DNA of 47,344 bases, from positions 1-47,344 of the forward strand of contig NZ_BAGL01000119.1 of assembly GCF_000308875.1 (NCBI RefSeq). The letters are read 5' to 3'. The notes beneath the pieces are model-generated. The model was not told the DNA's origin. It saw nothing but the letters and a program-made list of their open reading frames with translations, and did no database searches. Position 1 is the stretch's first letter; every line of letters begins with the position of its first letter. A program made the position numbers and the translations under genes. Shown here in pieces: positions 1 to 9,247 of the stretch. This DNA comes from Nocardia transvalensis NBRC 15921. GTDB lineage: Bacteria > Actinomycetota > Actinomycetes > Mycobacteriales > Mycobacteriaceae.

Positions 1-261
1 ATCCCCACCGATCCCGCCGGCCACACGCTCCCGCCGCTGCCGGAACTGCTGGATCACCTACGCGACGCCCTCGCCACACCATCCGCCCTGCCGGGCCCCG
101 ACCGTGAGGCGAGCAGGGGACGGGGCGTGGTGACGGCGGCCGCGGTCGAGGCGGCCGGGCTGGACGGGACGCTCGGCGCCGAGATCACCGGCGGTGGCAC
201 CGACCCGCCCCCGGCCTCCCCGCACTCCGCCGCCGACCCCGGCCGAGACACCGAACCCTGA
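1..261 (+). CDS. C-terminal fragment of a tandem-array paralog, function unknown
   Basis: The window opens inside a reading frame that runs from base 1 to a TGA at 259-261; 86 residues are visible and the start lies upstream. The fragment has the same tail layout as the next genes: a proline-rich stretch (TLPPLPELLDHLRDAL), then a short segment like VVTAAAVEAAG, then a Pro/Asp/Gly-rich end. That matches the tails of the genes at 3158 and 2165, so I infer it is another member of the array. No function can be assigned. Confidence 0.7.
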   Translation: MPTDPAGHTLPPLPELLDHLRDALATPSALPGPDREASRGRGVVTAAAVEAAGLDGTLGAEITGGGTDPPPASPHSAADPGRDTEP

Positions 262-336
262 CCCGACCCCGGGCGCCCGACTGCGCCGCTGTGCGCCACC
301 GACCCGTGACTACTGCTCGACCCGAAGGGGGACATC

Positions 337-1254
337 ATGACCGAACCAGCACCGTGGGATACCCAGCCGCCGTGGAAGATCCGGCTGCTGCAACAGATCC
401 AGGACCTCGCCGCCGCCCGGACCGCCCTGTACCGCCGCGGCTACGAACCGCGCCCCGGCAGCGAGACCACCGCCCTGCGCACCTGGCGCACCGACCTGCA
501 CCGTCTCGCCGACCTGCGCACCGACCTCGAAGCCCGCGCCGCAGCGACCGGGGTGCCGCGGCCGTGGATCGACGCCGTCGTCGCGGACGGCAACCGCGGC
601 CACCGCTACACCGACCACCACCCGCACCCGGCCGGCGCGAATCCCGCCCGCGACACCGTGATCGACGCCATCGCCGCGGATGTGTGGCAACTGCAGCACA
701 CCGCCGCCCTGGTGGCCGCCCGCCGCGACCGGCTCCACACCGCGGGCGTGCTGACCGAGCCGGAGCCCGCCGTGTCGACGAATGCCGACCGCAACATGGT
801 GTGGCTGTGGCTGCGGGCCGTAACTGCCGCCGACGCGCTGCGGCTGACCGAGACCGAACGAGATCGGCTGTGGGCCACCGACGCCGCCGGCTGGCGGCGC
901 ATCATCGCCGCCACCGTCGCCACCTACGACGACGCCGCACTCGACGCCCGCTGGCGCGCCCACGCCGACCCCGACATCGCCCTGCACACCGCACTCACCG
1001 CAGGCGATATGGACAACCCGGTCCCGACGGGGGAGCGGGGCCCGATCCCCCCGAGCCCGCCGCACATGATCGCCGCCGCAGAACGCGCCCTGGCGGACAC
1101 CGACAACCCCGCGATGTCCCCGCCCGATAATACGTTCACCACCGGCATCGAGGCCGTCCTGCCCGACCCCGATGCGGCCCTCGGGATGCACGGTCCGGCT
1201 GCCGGGTCGCCGCTGCCGTCGGGGAGAGGGCCGGGATCGGAGGTCGGACCGTGA
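337..1254 (+). CDS. Tandem-array paralog 1 (unknown function)
   Basis: This 305-residue cytoplasmic-looking protein has no signal peptide or membrane segment. The ATG is preceded by a GAAGGGGG ribosome site. Visible layout: an N-terminal W-K-x-R-L-L-Q-Q-I-Q-D-L helix, a GVPRPWID segment near residue 73, a central ADRNMVWLWLRAV motif followed by TETERDRLW and ARWRAHADPDI, a Pro-rich linker (PPSPPHMIAAAERAL) and an acidic/Pro-rich tail. The same order recurs in the following genes. The stop overlaps the next GTG start by four bases (GTGA), so it is co-translated with its neighbour. I do not recognise the family; the location upstream of a coupling ATPase suggests a conjugation-linked or element-linked role, which is inference only. 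Confidence 0.8.
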   Translation: MTEPAPWDTQPPWKIRLLQQIQDLAAARTALYRRGYEPRPGSETTALRTWRTDLHRLADLRTDLEARAAATGVPRPWIDAVVADGNRGHRYTDHHPHPAGANPARDTVIDAIAADVWQLQHTAALVAARRDRLHTAGVLTEPEPAVSTNADRNMVWLWLRAVTAADALRLTETERDRLWATDAAGWRRIIAATVATYDDAALDARWRAHADPDIALHTALTAGDMDNPVPTGERGPIPPSPPHMIAAAERALADTDNPAMSPPDNTFTTGIEAVLPDPDAALGMHGPAAGSPLPSGRGPGSEVGP

Positions 1255-2168
1255 CCGTCGACCGTCCCGAGCCGGTGCGCGCGGCCCCCAGCCCGCAGCA
1301 GACGGTGTTGCTGCACCGCATCCACACCCAGGCCGCCACGGCCCGCCTGTTCCGCGGAACCACCGCTGCCGCACCGTATTCGGGACCGGAATGGGCGGCG
1401 TGGCCGCTGCTGCAGCCTACGGTCGTCGCCGAGCGTCGCCGCCTCGAGCGCCTGGCCCGCGCCGCCGGTGTCGCCGATCGCACGGTGGTGCTGGCGTGGC
1501 TGACCGGGTACCGGGGCCTGCCGTGGCCGTCGGGCGACCCGGCCCGGCTGGGCGGCGCCCTGCGCGAAGGTGCACGCGCGGTGCTGGACGGCGATATCGC
1601 GCGCGTGCACGATATGGCGGCCGTCGCCGCCGCGCGCACCTATCACTGGCCGACCGGGCGACGACTCCGACAGCGCCCCGACCCGCACGCGCGGGACCGG
1701 TACCTGCGCAACATGACCGCCGTCGGGTGGCAGGCCACCGCGCTGGGCGATCTGCTCGACGTCGACGCGCTGGAGTGGAAGCGGCTGTGGCGGCTGCCCG
1801 GCAGCGACCGCGACGCGCTCGCGGCCCGATACCGCGACCCCGCCGCGACCGCCACCGTCGAGAACCGATGGCACCACTACGCCGACGCGACCATCCAGGC
1901 CGACGCCCAGGCGGAGCTGACGGTCCTGGGACGCGGCCTGGACACCACCATCCGCTGGCGGTTCATGCCCGACCCGAATCTGTTGATCACCCAAGCCGAC
2001 CCAGCCCAGAGCCCCACCTCCGGGCCGCCCGGTCGCAGCGCATCGGTGACCGCGATCGACGCCGCCCTGCCCGCCGGACTCGACCGCAGCTGGGAGCCCG
2101 GCACCGCCACACCGGCGTCTCTGGCCGAGCAGCCCGGACCGGCGTCGCAGCGCTGGGCCGAACCGTGA
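1251..2168 (+). CDS. Tandem-array paralog 2 (unknown function)
   Basis: The protein has 305 residues and its GTG start lies inside the previous stop (GTGA). It repeats the array layout: PQQTVLLHRIHTQAA at the N terminus, a GVADRTVVLAWL segment in the position of GVPRPWID, then YLRNMTAVGWQ and a degenerate equivalent of the ER..LW block (EWKRLW), then ENRWHHYADATI, then a tail ending in TAIDAALPAGLDRSW. It is the most diverged of the RNM-containing copies. No catalytic motif, membrane segment or signal peptide is visible. The stop is again coupled by GTGA to the next gene. Confidence 0.8.
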   Translation: MTVDRPEPVRAAPSPQQTVLLHRIHTQAATARLFRGTTAAAPYSGPEWAAWPLLQPTVVAERRRLERLARAAGVADRTVVLAWLTGYRGLPWPSGDPARLGGALREGARAVLDGDIARVHDMAAVAAARTYHWPTGRRLRQRPDPHARDRYLRNMTAVGWQATALGDLLDVDALEWKRLWRLPGSDRDALAARYRDPAATATVENRWHHYADATIQADAQAELTVLGRGLDTTIRWRFMPDPNLLITQADPAQSPTSGPPGRSASVTAIDAALPAGLDRSWEPGTATPASLAEQPGPASQRWAEP

Positions 2169-3103
2169 GCGCCGCACGCGGCCGGCGGGCGTGGCGCGCG
2201 GGCTCGATCCGCCCGGAGCAGGCGGCCCTGCTGCGGGAGGTGCAGCAGCTGGCCGCCGAGGGGGCCCGATTGCGCGACGCCATGTACGAGGCGTCGTCGG
2301 ACCTGACGGAGATGGCCCGGATCCTGCACGACGCCAACGCCGTCGACCGCCGCCGCATCCTCGCCGAGGTCACCGCACGCAGCGCCGGAGTCCCCGCGGC
2401 CTGGGTCGACCACGTCCGCGAACACGGACAACTCGGCCACCCGTGGGACGACCAGCAGCTGCTGCCCACACCCCCGCCCGACCGGCGGCGACGCTCGGAA
2501 CGCCGCGTCGCCGACGACACCCGCCAGCTCACCGACATGGCCGCGATCAGCGTCGTGCGCGACCACCTCCACGTCGCCGCCGGGATCACCACCGAACCCG
2601 AACCGGTCGCGGCCGAACAATTCGGCCGCAACATGGCCGCCCTGACCGCCCGGTCGCTGCGGGTCGCGCGCGCGGTCGGGCTCACCGACTCCGAACGTGT
2701 AGCGCTGTGGGAACGCACCGACCGCGACTGGAGCCATGAGATCGCGCCTTACCTGCACCACTACGGCCGCGGCGACATCGACTCCCTGTGGCGCGCCCAC
2801 GCCGACCCCGCCATCGCCGCCGGGGTTAGCAAGGCAATGACCCGATGGGCCAAGACCAACAGCAAGTACCCCCGCCCGGCCGAGCCGTCCCACGAACACC
2901 TGCCGCCCCCACCGACCTACCTGATCAGCCAAGCCCGCCACGCACTCGACACCCTCCTGGCCACCGGCCACCACCACGACGCCTCGATCAGCACCGCCGT
3001 CGACGTCGCGCTGCCACCGGCGGCCCGCGACTGGCAGCCCGACCCCGCCGCGGCACCGGACCCCGCACCGGGCCGCGACACCGATCCCGGCCGCGACCCG
3101 TAG
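2165..3103 (+). CDS. Tandem-array paralog 3 (unknown function)
   Basis: This 312-residue protein is read in the frame that stops at 3101-3103. That frame is open far upstream, but the GTG at 2165 overlaps the stop of paralog 2 and is where family-like sequence begins. It carries the RPEQAALLREVQQLA N-terminal helix, GVPAAWVDHVREHG, FGRNMAALTARSL, TDSERVALW, DSLWRAHADPAI, the PPPPTYLISQARHAL linker and STAVDVALPPAARDW near the end. These blocks line up well with paralogs 1 and 4. Role unknown; likely the same operon. Confidence 0.8.
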   Translation: MSAARGRRAWRAGSIRPEQAALLREVQQLAAEGARLRDAMYEASSDLTEMARILHDANAVDRRRILAEVTARSAGVPAAWVDHVREHGQLGHPWDDQQLLPTPPPDRRRRSERRVADDTRQLTDMAAISVVRDHLHVAAGITTEPEPVAAEQFGRNMAALTARSLRVARAVGLTDSERVALWERTDRDWSHEIAPYLHHYGRGDIDSLWRAHADPAIAAGVSKAMTRWAKTNSKYPRPAEPSHEHLPPPPTYLISQARHALDTLLATGHHHDASISTAVDVALPPAARDWQPDPAAAPDPAPGRDTDPGRDP

Positions 3104-3157
3104 GCCCGCGGCTACTTCACCACCCCGCCACCGTCTTTCGAGTTGGAGAGAACTGTC

Positions 3158-4123
3158 ATGACCGGATCGGAGCAACCGGTCGGCTCGAATCTGGAGCCGG
3201 ACGAGGCTGTCTCGCAGTGGCATCAGCGGCTGCTGTGGCAGATCCAGTACTTCGCCTCCGAGCACGCCCGCATCAGCCGTGCCGGGCCCGAGGGCTACGA
3301 CAACGGCGACGGCAGCCCGGAGGACGCCTGGCGCAGCCATCTCGACGCCCTGGCCGCCCATCGGGAGGTCGCCGAACAAGACGCCCAGTCGGCGGGAATC
3401 CCCGCCGACCTGGTCACCCGCGCCCGCGACACCGGTACGCGGGGAGGTACTGCGACTGCGACCGTGGCCGCCGCCGCGAATGCCGATCCCCCCTCGGTCC
3501 GCGACGAGGTCAAGGAGTTCTACGGCGACATGCTGTCGCTGGACTGGTGGCACCTGGAACGCATGGCCCTGATCGACACCGCTCGCACGCTGCGGATGCC
3601 CGACGGCCTCTACGGCCTGGGCACCGACAGTAACGCCCGAGACTCCTTCGCCCGCAACATGCGTCACCTGCACACGCGGGTGACCGCGCTCGCCGCGGCC
3701 GCGGAACTGACCGACGCCGAAGGCCGCCTGCTGTGGGGCGACCCCGGCGTGCAGGCGTGGCGCCGGTACGCCGCGGCGACGGTGGACACCGTCGACGACC
3801 TGACCCTCGAACACACCTGGCGCGGCTACGCGGACCCGCTGACCGAGCCCGACATCCCGCCCTACATCCCCACCGACCCCGCCACCGGCGCCCCCGCCGG
3901 GCAGCTGCACACCCTGCCACCCACCCCCGACGAACTGCTCGCCTGGACTCGCCACGCCCTCACCGCCACGCCCGAACGGGCGGCCTCGACCCAAACCGCC
4001 GTGGACACCGCCCTGCCCGACACCGCCGACCGCGCCTGGACCGCCGAGCCGACCACCGGTCTCTCGCAGCGAGACCACCAGCCAGGCCTGGCCAGCGACC
4101 GTGGGCCCGACACCGGCCGCTGA
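3158..4123 (+). CDS. Tandem-array paralog 4 (unknown function)
   Basis: This is a 321-residue protein. The ATG at 3158 is preceded by GGAGAG at 3145-3150; the in-frame TTG at 3143 would remove that ribosome site, so I reject it. Layout: WHQRLLWQIQYFASEHARI, GIPADLVTRARDTG, FARNMRHLHTRVTAL, TDAEGRLLW, EHTWRGYADPLTEPD, LPPTPDELLAWTRHAL and QTAVDTALPDTADRAW. The consistent spacing of the blocks makes homology to its neighbours clear by eye. It is not translationally coupled to paralog 3; a 54-base gap separates them. Confidence 0.8.
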   Translation: MTGSEQPVGSNLEPDEAVSQWHQRLLWQIQYFASEHARISRAGPEGYDNGDGSPEDAWRSHLDALAAHREVAEQDAQSAGIPADLVTRARDTGTRGGTATATVAAAANADPPSVRDEVKEFYGDMLSLDWWHLERMALIDTARTLRMPDGLYGLGTDSNARDSFARNMRHLHTRVTALAAAAELTDAEGRLLWGDPGVQAWRRYAAATVDTVDDLTLEHTWRGYADPLTEPDIPPYIPTDPATGAPAGQLHTLPPTPDELLAWTRHALTATPERAASTQTAVDTALPDTADRAWTAEPTTGLSQRDHQPGLASDRGPDTGR

Positions 4124-4152
4124 CCCGGCCTCACCCGACCCGAAGGACACCG

Positions 4153-5097
4153 ATGCCCGCCGACTCCTCCTCCCGCGCTGCGGATACCGTGCTGGCCGCG
4201 CGGATTCCGTGGTGGCAACGCCAGCTGCTGCGCCAGATCCAGACCCTCAGCGCCGACCACACCCGTGCGGCGCAAGGACCACCTGGCGTCGGCAGCGACG
4301 CCGCGGTGCTGCGCCGCGACAGCGACCTGCGGTACCTGCACAACCAGCGGCTGGACTGCATCCGCCGCGCCGACATCCTCGGCGTGCCCGGCGCCTGGAT
4401 CGACTTCGCCCGCGCCGAAGGCGACGCCGCCGTGGACTGGCGCGACGACGCCCGCTTCCCCGCCCCCGGGCCCGGCGCCCGCCGGGTCATGCTCGAGCGC
4501 CTGTACGACCAGCTCGCGGTGATCGGCGAGATGGCCGTCGTCGACGCCGAACGCCGCGCCCGACCGGCCATGGCGTACGTCACCGACATCGACGGGCTCG
4601 GACCCGACAACGCCTACCAGCAGTGGACCTTCCGCCGGAACATGAACCAGCGGTGGATGCTGGCCGCCACCTACGCCGACGCCATCGCCGCGACCGGCAA
4701 CGAACGCGACCAGCTGTGGGCCACCGCGACCGCCGCCCGCACGCGCCTGCGCGACACCGCCGCGGCGATGGACCGCTACAGCCTCGAACGGCGCTGGGAA
4801 ACCTTCGCCGCCGACTGGTTCGGCACCGACGCCGTCCGGCTGACCGACACCCTCGAACCCGACCCCGCGACCGACCCCGGCCACCACCCCGGCACCAGAA
4901 CCGGATTCCCCACCCCCTACACCGTGGTCGCACAGGTCGACGCCGAACGCCAGGCGCACCGCACCGCACCCGCCCACCCGGGGACGGACGCCGTCGAGGT
5001 CACCGTCCCCGCAGACGTCGACCGCACCTGGACCGACAGCCCCCAGCCGGCCGTCGCACCGGAGACCGGACCGTCACCGTCGGGACCCGATCCATAG
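4153..5097 (+). CDS. Tandem-array paralog 5 (unknown function)
   Basis: The protein has 314 residues. The frame is open from 3733, but upstream codons overlap paralog 4 out of frame; the ATG at 4153 follows CGAAGGACACCG and begins family-like sequence. Blocks: WWQRQLLRQIQTLSADH, GVPGAWIDFARAEG, FRRNMNQRWMLAATY, NERDQLW, ERRWETFAADWF, and a Pro-rich tail ending in EVTVPADVDRTW. A stretch of about 150 bases without a gene follows before the next member. Confidence 0.8.
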   Translation: MPADSSSRAADTVLAARIPWWQRQLLRQIQTLSADHTRAAQGPPGVGSDAAVLRRDSDLRYLHNQRLDCIRRADILGVPGAWIDFARAEGDAAVDWRDDARFPAPGPGARRVMLERLYDQLAVIGEMAVVDAERRARPAMAYVTDIDGLGPDNAYQQWTFRRNMNQRWMLAATYADAIAATGNERDQLWATATAARTRLRDTAAAMDRYSLERRWETFAADWFGTDAVRLTDTLEPDPATDPGHHPGTRTGFPTPYTVVAQVDAERQAHRTAPAHPGTDAVEVTVPADVDRTWTDSPQPAVAPETGPSPSGPDP

Positions 5098-5251
5098 CCC
5101 ACGCCGACCCGCCCACGCGCTGCGGTTCTGCTGGCGCCGGCCTCCGCAGCCACATCACATCTTTGCCAGATCGACCCATTTCACCGCGAGGGACATCTCA
5201 ACCGCCGCATCACGATTCACCGCGGCACCGCTTCGACCGAGGCCAATTGCG

Positions 5252-6010
5252 ATGTCCGACAACACTATTCCTGACCAGGCTCCTGCCACCGATACTCCGA
5301 TACCGTCGCGCGACGGGTTACCGCTCTCACGCGGTAGCGAGGCCGCCGAGCGGTTGTTGCGGCTGCTGTACCGCGACATGACAGTTCCCGCCGCGTTGCG
5401 CGACGGGCCGATCACCCACACCTACCGCGACGCCGCCACCGACACCGGCCACGCGCAGCATCTGCGCGAGATCCAGAACCTGGCCGCGCTGCGAGCGGGC
5501 GCGGTGGACGGCATCGTGCTGGACGACGCCGCCGACACCCGCCGCGGCATCCTCACCACCGCACTCGACGACGCCTGCCGCGACGCCACCGCCGCCGGTA
5601 TCGCGGCCGCCGATATCGCGCTGGCCGAAGAGGTCGGCGCCGCCGGGCTGCCGTGGACCGAACACCCCGCGCATCGACTGCTGGGCCGCATCGAACAACT
5701 CACCCACCAGCTCCATGAGGCCCGCGAACAGATCGCCGCGCTCGACAGCGTCCTCTACACGAGCCACCAGCGTGAGGTCGCCGCGACCACCACCATCCAC
5801 CGGCTGCGCGGCCAACTCGCCCACCACGTCACCACCCCCGCGGCCGGGCTCGGCCTGGACCCCGCCGGTGCGGGGATCACCGCGGCCGTCGACACCGCCT
5901 GGCCCGATCCCTCCGGCCCGGCCGGTAGCTGGCCGGGCGGCGCCGATGCGGAGGGTGCGCCTGCGGCGGCGGCCTCGCCGGTGGCGGTGGACCGGGAGGT
6001 GGAGCGGTGA
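5252..6010 (+). CDS. Shortened array paralog 6 (unknown function)
   Basis: This 252-residue protein has the helix HAQHLREIQNLAALRAGAV at the N-terminal side, a GIAAADIALAEEVG segment in place of the GVP..WID block and the array tail GITAAVDTAWPDP. It lacks the RNM...ERxxLW central block. In its place is a predicted coiled coil (about residues 130-175, RIEQLTHQLHEAREQI), so it is a rearranged member of the family rather than a simple copy. A GAGG ten bases before the ATG may be the ribosome site. The stop overlaps the next gene's GTG (GTGA). Confidence 0.75.
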   Translation: MSDNTIPDQAPATDTPIPSRDGLPLSRGSEAAERLLRLLYRDMTVPAALRDGPITHTYRDAATDTGHAQHLREIQNLAALRAGAVDGIVLDDAADTRRGILTTALDDACRDATAAGIAAADIALAEEVGAAGLPWTEHPAHRLLGRIEQLTHQLHEAREQIAALDSVLYTSHQREVAATTTIHRLRGQLAHHVTTPAAGLGLDPAGAGITAAVDTAWPDPSGPAGSWPGGADAEGAPAAAASPVAVDREVER

Positions 6011-7311
6011 GCTGGCCGGAACAGCGGTACGGCCTGACCGACCCGGAGTACTACCGCGACGCTGCCGACGCCACGGAACGACAGTTGCGGGCCGACTTCG
6101 CGCACCACTGCTTGCTGATGGATGCCGCAGTATTCGCCGAGTCTCCGCGACAGCGCAGCGAGTTCCTGAACCAAGCCGGTGCCCTGGCGGTGGCCTGGGG
6201 CCGTCACCGCGACGAGCGACTGCGCAAGATGTGGCAGGGCTCGCAAACCGCGAGGGCGGCCTACGAAAGCCGCCCGATGATCGCGCAGGCCCGCTACAGC
6301 GCCGTCGCCCGCGCTCGGGAGCGGGGCGAACCGACCGTCGACGACGTCACCTGGCGCACCCTGCAGCAGGCGCGCGAAATCACCGGGCACGCCCACAGCG
6401 GCCCGATCGCCGGATCCGAACAGGACGCCCCCCACTACCACACGAGGGTCACCGCGCCTGCTCCCGAACGCGCCGTATCGCACAGCCCGGGGCCCGACCA
6501 CCGGACCGCAGTGCAGAAGGCCCTCGGCGCTCCCCGGGATATGGTGCGCGACAGCGGCGAGGACATGCTGGACCGGGTCGATGCGGTGCTCGCGGCCACC
6601 GAAGACGCCCTGGCCGTCGAGGAGACCGAAGCCGCACTCCAAGCCCGCGCGCAGCTGCTGCCCCGCGCGGTCCGCGACGCCCCGATCGCGTTCAACTACG
6701 GCGCCGGCGACGACGCGATCTGGACCACCCGACAAACCACCGTGCTGCGGCTGCTGCAGGACCTCACCGCCGAACACACCACCGTCGCCGACGGATTCAC
6801 CGGCGACCGCGCCGCCGACCAGAAACTGATCCGGCGGTTGGAGAAGCTGCAAGCCGCGATCAGCGCCACCCGCCTCGACGCCGTGCACGCCGGCGTGTCC
6901 ACCGACGACGTGGACCACGCCTACCAACTCGGCCGCGACGGCATCCACTGGAGCGTCGAACCGGCCAGCCCGCGGCTCGGCCGGATCGCGCAGCTCACCG
7001 AACACCGCGACCACGCGCGCGCCGAAGCTGACGCCCTGCGCACCCAGATCGCCGACCTCCAACGTCAACTCGACCACTACACCCGCGGCGCGGGCCGCGA
7101 CAGCCCGCCTCCCGAACACCTGGCGACGGCCCGCCCGGCACCCGGTCCGGGCATCCGCGCGCACGGCGCCGACATCGGCGACGCCGTCGACGCCGCGCTC
7201 CCCACCGCCGAGTCCGGCGGCTGGACTCCGCCACCGGCACCGCACGAGTCCGCGCACCCAGCTGGGGTCCCGGTGATCGAACCGGAGTCCTCGCCCCAGC
7301 CGCAGTTGTGA
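6007..7311 (+). CDS. Long array paralog 7 with extra N-terminal domain (unknown function)
   Basis: This 434-residue protein starts at the GTG inside the preceding TGA. About residues 235-360 resemble gene 6: TVLRLLQDLTAEHTTVADG, GVSTDDVDHAYQLG, a coiled coil around RIAQLTEHRDHARAEADAL and a tail with IGDAVDAALP. The first 200 residues are an extra helical region that I cannot match to anything. It closes the paralog array and lies directly upstream of the coupling ATPase, after a gap of some 70 bases. No enzyme motif or membrane segment is visible. Confidence 0.75.
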   Translation: MSWPEQRYGLTDPEYYRDAADATERQLRADFAHHCLLMDAAVFAESPRQRSEFLNQAGALAVAWGRHRDERLRKMWQGSQTARAAYESRPMIAQARYSAVARARERGEPTVDDVTWRTLQQAREITGHAHSGPIAGSEQDAPHYHTRVTAPAPERAVSHSPGPDHRTAVQKALGAPRDMVRDSGEDMLDRVDAVLAATEDALAVEETEAALQARAQLLPRAVRDAPIAFNYGAGDDAIWTTRQTTVLRLLQDLTAEHTTVADGFTGDRAADQKLIRRLEKLQAAISATRLDAVHAGVSTDDVDHAYQLGRDGIHWSVEPASPRLGRIAQLTEHRDHARAEADALRTQIADLQRQLDHYTRGAGRDSPPPEHLATARPAPGPGIRAHGADIGDAVDAALPTAESGGWTPPPAPHESAHPAGVPVIEPESSPQPQL

Positions 7312-7330
7312 AAAACATTGCGGCACAACG

Positions 7331-7349
7331 CTATCCACATTCATCCACA
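7331..7349 (+). promoter_or_regulatory. Two DnaA-box-like nonamers before the coupling ATPase
   Basis: CTATCCACA (7331-7339) and TCATCCACA (7341-7349) each differ by one or two bases from the classical DnaA box TTATCCACA and lie one base apart in the same orientation, in the short gap between paralog 7 and the ATPase gene. They could be DnaA sites, another protein's repeat, or chance. Confidence 0.3.
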
Positions 7350-7384
7350 GATTCATGCACACCCTGGGAGGTGAGTGGGCCGTG

Positions 7385-9247
7385 ATGGCTCGTCGTGAAA
7401 CCCGCCGCCGCAGCACCGGCGGCCTCGGAGAGGAAACCTGGCTGCTGATCTGCGGTCTCGCCGCCATCGGAGTCGGACTGCTGGCATGGGCAGCGCTCGA
7501 GGTGGGCTGCTGGTGGGCCGCAATACCCGTCGCCGGCCACCCGGTGGCCGCGCTGCTGCAGGTCATGACCGGACGGCAGCGGTGGCCGTGGCAAGCCACC
7601 GTGATTCTGGCCGTATTCGCCAGTGTCGCAACCGTTGTGGGGCATCGTGCGTGGCGACGGTTCCCGCGCACGGATGCGATCGACGCCGCCGCCCGCACGA
7701 TGGTGTCGCCCCGGGCCATCACGCTGGGGCGGCGGGAGGACAACGCGGCCGCGGCCAAGCGGTTGCTGAAAGACGCTCCCGCGGAGATCCGGAAACTGCC
7801 GGGCCCGTTGCTCGGCAGGACCGTCGCCGGTGGCATCGACCTGTATCTGCCGGTCGAGCTGGGGATGTTCATCGCGGCCGGGCAGCGGACCGGCAAGACC
7901 ATGGCGTGGGCGATCCCCGCGACCCTCGGCGCGTGGGGCCCGGTGGTGTGCACGTCGAACAAGCCGGACCTGTACCGGCACACCGTCGCCGGCCGGGAGA
8001 AGAAGGGCCGGGTGTGGCTGTGCGACTTGCAGGGAGTGGACGGAGAACCGCGGTGCACGTTCTGCGTCGACCTGCTCGCGCTGGTATCGCGGCTTCCCGC
8101 CGCGCGGAAACTGGCGTCGTACTTCGTCGCCGGCGCCACCGGCTCGGCCGCGCAGCAGGCGGTGGCGAAGAAGGACGACTACTTCGACGGCGGCGCACAG
8201 GAGTTGCTGGCGTTGCACACGTTCGCCGCCGCATGCGCGCAGGGCGATCTGCTGCACGTGGGGGAGTGGCTGTCGGCGGACCAGGATCAGACCCCGGCCC
8301 TGATCCTCAAGGCGAAGGGGCACGAGTATGCGGCGCAACGAATCCTGGATGCGCAAAGCCTCTACAGCAGGCAGCGCGACGGCCTCTACGACATGGCCAG
8401 ACGGTTTTTGAACACCCTGTCCGACGAGGGCTACGCGCGGATGGTGGTCCCGCCGATCCGCCGACGCTTCTCGGTCTACGAACGAGGCCCCGGGGACATC
8501 GTCATCGACGTCGAGTACGAGCAGAAGATCAACCACCATCTGCCGCAGTTCCGGCCCGACGAATTCGTCACCAGCACCGACACCGTCTACGCGCTGTCGA
8601 TGAAAGGCCCGGACTCGGCTACCGCGCTCACCGCCGCACTCATCGGGCAGATCGTCGACACCGGACTGGCGACCGCGCGACGACGGGTGGACGGCCGGTT
8701 GGCGGTGCCGATGACCGCGGTCCTGGACGAGGCCGCGAACTGTGCGCGGGTGGCGGAGCTGCCGGATTGGTACACCTACTGCGGTGGCTGCGGGATCGTG
8801 CTCATCGCGATCGTGCAGGTCCTCGAACCGGCCGAGGAGCTGTGGGGGCCGGGCCAGGTGAAGACGATGCGCGCCCAGAGCATCGAGATCTACGGCGGCA
8901 GCATCGCCACCCCCTCGTATCTGGAGGAATGGGTGCGTGCGATCGACGACCACGACGTCGCCGATCACTCCCGCTCCCACGGCGCCGGCGGCACCAGCCG
9001 CAGCACGTCCTGGCGCGCCGAGCCCATCTTCAACATCGCGAAACTCACGCGCTTGCCGAAGAACCGCGCCCTGATCCGGCTGCCCGGCCACGAACCGGTG
9101 CTGGTGCGGAAGGTCTTCTGGTGGGACAACCCCGCCCTGAAAGCCGTTGTCGCCGAATCCCTCACCCGCTTCGACGACCCCGGATTCGAACCAGCACCCC
9201 CGCCACCCCCACCGCGCGGGGACGGCGCTGCGGGGGTGGAACTGTGA
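7385..9247 (+). CDS. VirD4/TraG-type conjugative coupling ATPase
   Basis: This 620-residue membrane ATPase probably pumps or recruits DNA or protein substrates at the inner membrane during conjugation. Two transmembrane segments (about residues 18-40 and 70-88) precede a P-loop NTPase domain: Walker A AAGQRTGKT (about 164-172) and Walker B MTAVLDEAAN (about 443-452, with D448/E449). The C-terminal part has the RLPKNRALIRLPGHEPV segment typical of TraG/TraD-like proteins. A GGGAGG at 7366-7371 supports a start at GTG 7382 or ATG 7385; the ATG at 7355 lies upstream of that site. No VirB4, relaxase or other secretion component is visible here, so partners must lie outside. The stop overlaps the next start (GTGA). 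Confidence 0.85.
   Translation: MARRETRRRSTGGLGEETWLLICGLAAIGVGLLAWAALEVGCWWAAIPVAGHPVAALLQVMTGRQRWPWQATVILAVFASVATVVGHRAWRRFPRTDAIDAAARTMVSPRAITLGRREDNAAAAKRLLKDAPAEIRKLPGPLLGRTVAGGIDLYLPVELGMFIAAGQRTGKTMAWAIPATLGAWGPVVCTSNKPDLYRHTVAGREKKGRVWLCDLQGVDGEPRCTFCVDLLALVSRLPAARKLASYFVAGATGSAAQQAVAKKDDYFDGGAQELLALHTFAAACAQGDLLHVGEWLSADQDQTPALILKAKGHEYAAQRILDAQSLYSRQRDGLYDMARRFLNTLSDEGYARMVVPPIRRRFSVYERGPGDIVIDVEYEQKINHHLPQFRPDEFVTSTDTVYALSMKGPDSATALTAALIGQIVDTGLATARRRVDGRLAVPMTAVLDEAANCARVAELPDWYTYCGGCGIVLIAIVQVLEPAEELWGPGQVKTMRAQSIEIYGGSIATPSYLEEWVRAIDDHDVADHSRSHGAGGTSRSTSWRAEPIFNIAKLTRLPKNRALIRLPGHEPVLVRKVFWWDNPALKAVVAESLTRFDDPGFEPAPPPPPPRGDGAAGVEL

Noticed and set aside
1877..4150. Very long open minus-strand frame opposite the paralog array
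   Set aside because: It is Gly/Val/Arg-rich without domains and lies antisense to well-supported genes with ribosome sites and stop/start overlaps; such shadows are normal in GC-rich DNA.
5755..8139. 794-codon open minus-strand frame across paralog 7 and the coupling ATPase
   Set aside because: Antisense to a clear P-loop ATPase; sequence has no family features.
7486..9243. Upstream extension of the DUF4913 frame inside the ATPase gene
   Set aside because: Arg/Gly-rich out-of-frame translation; the GTG at 9244 with a coupled stop is the natural start.
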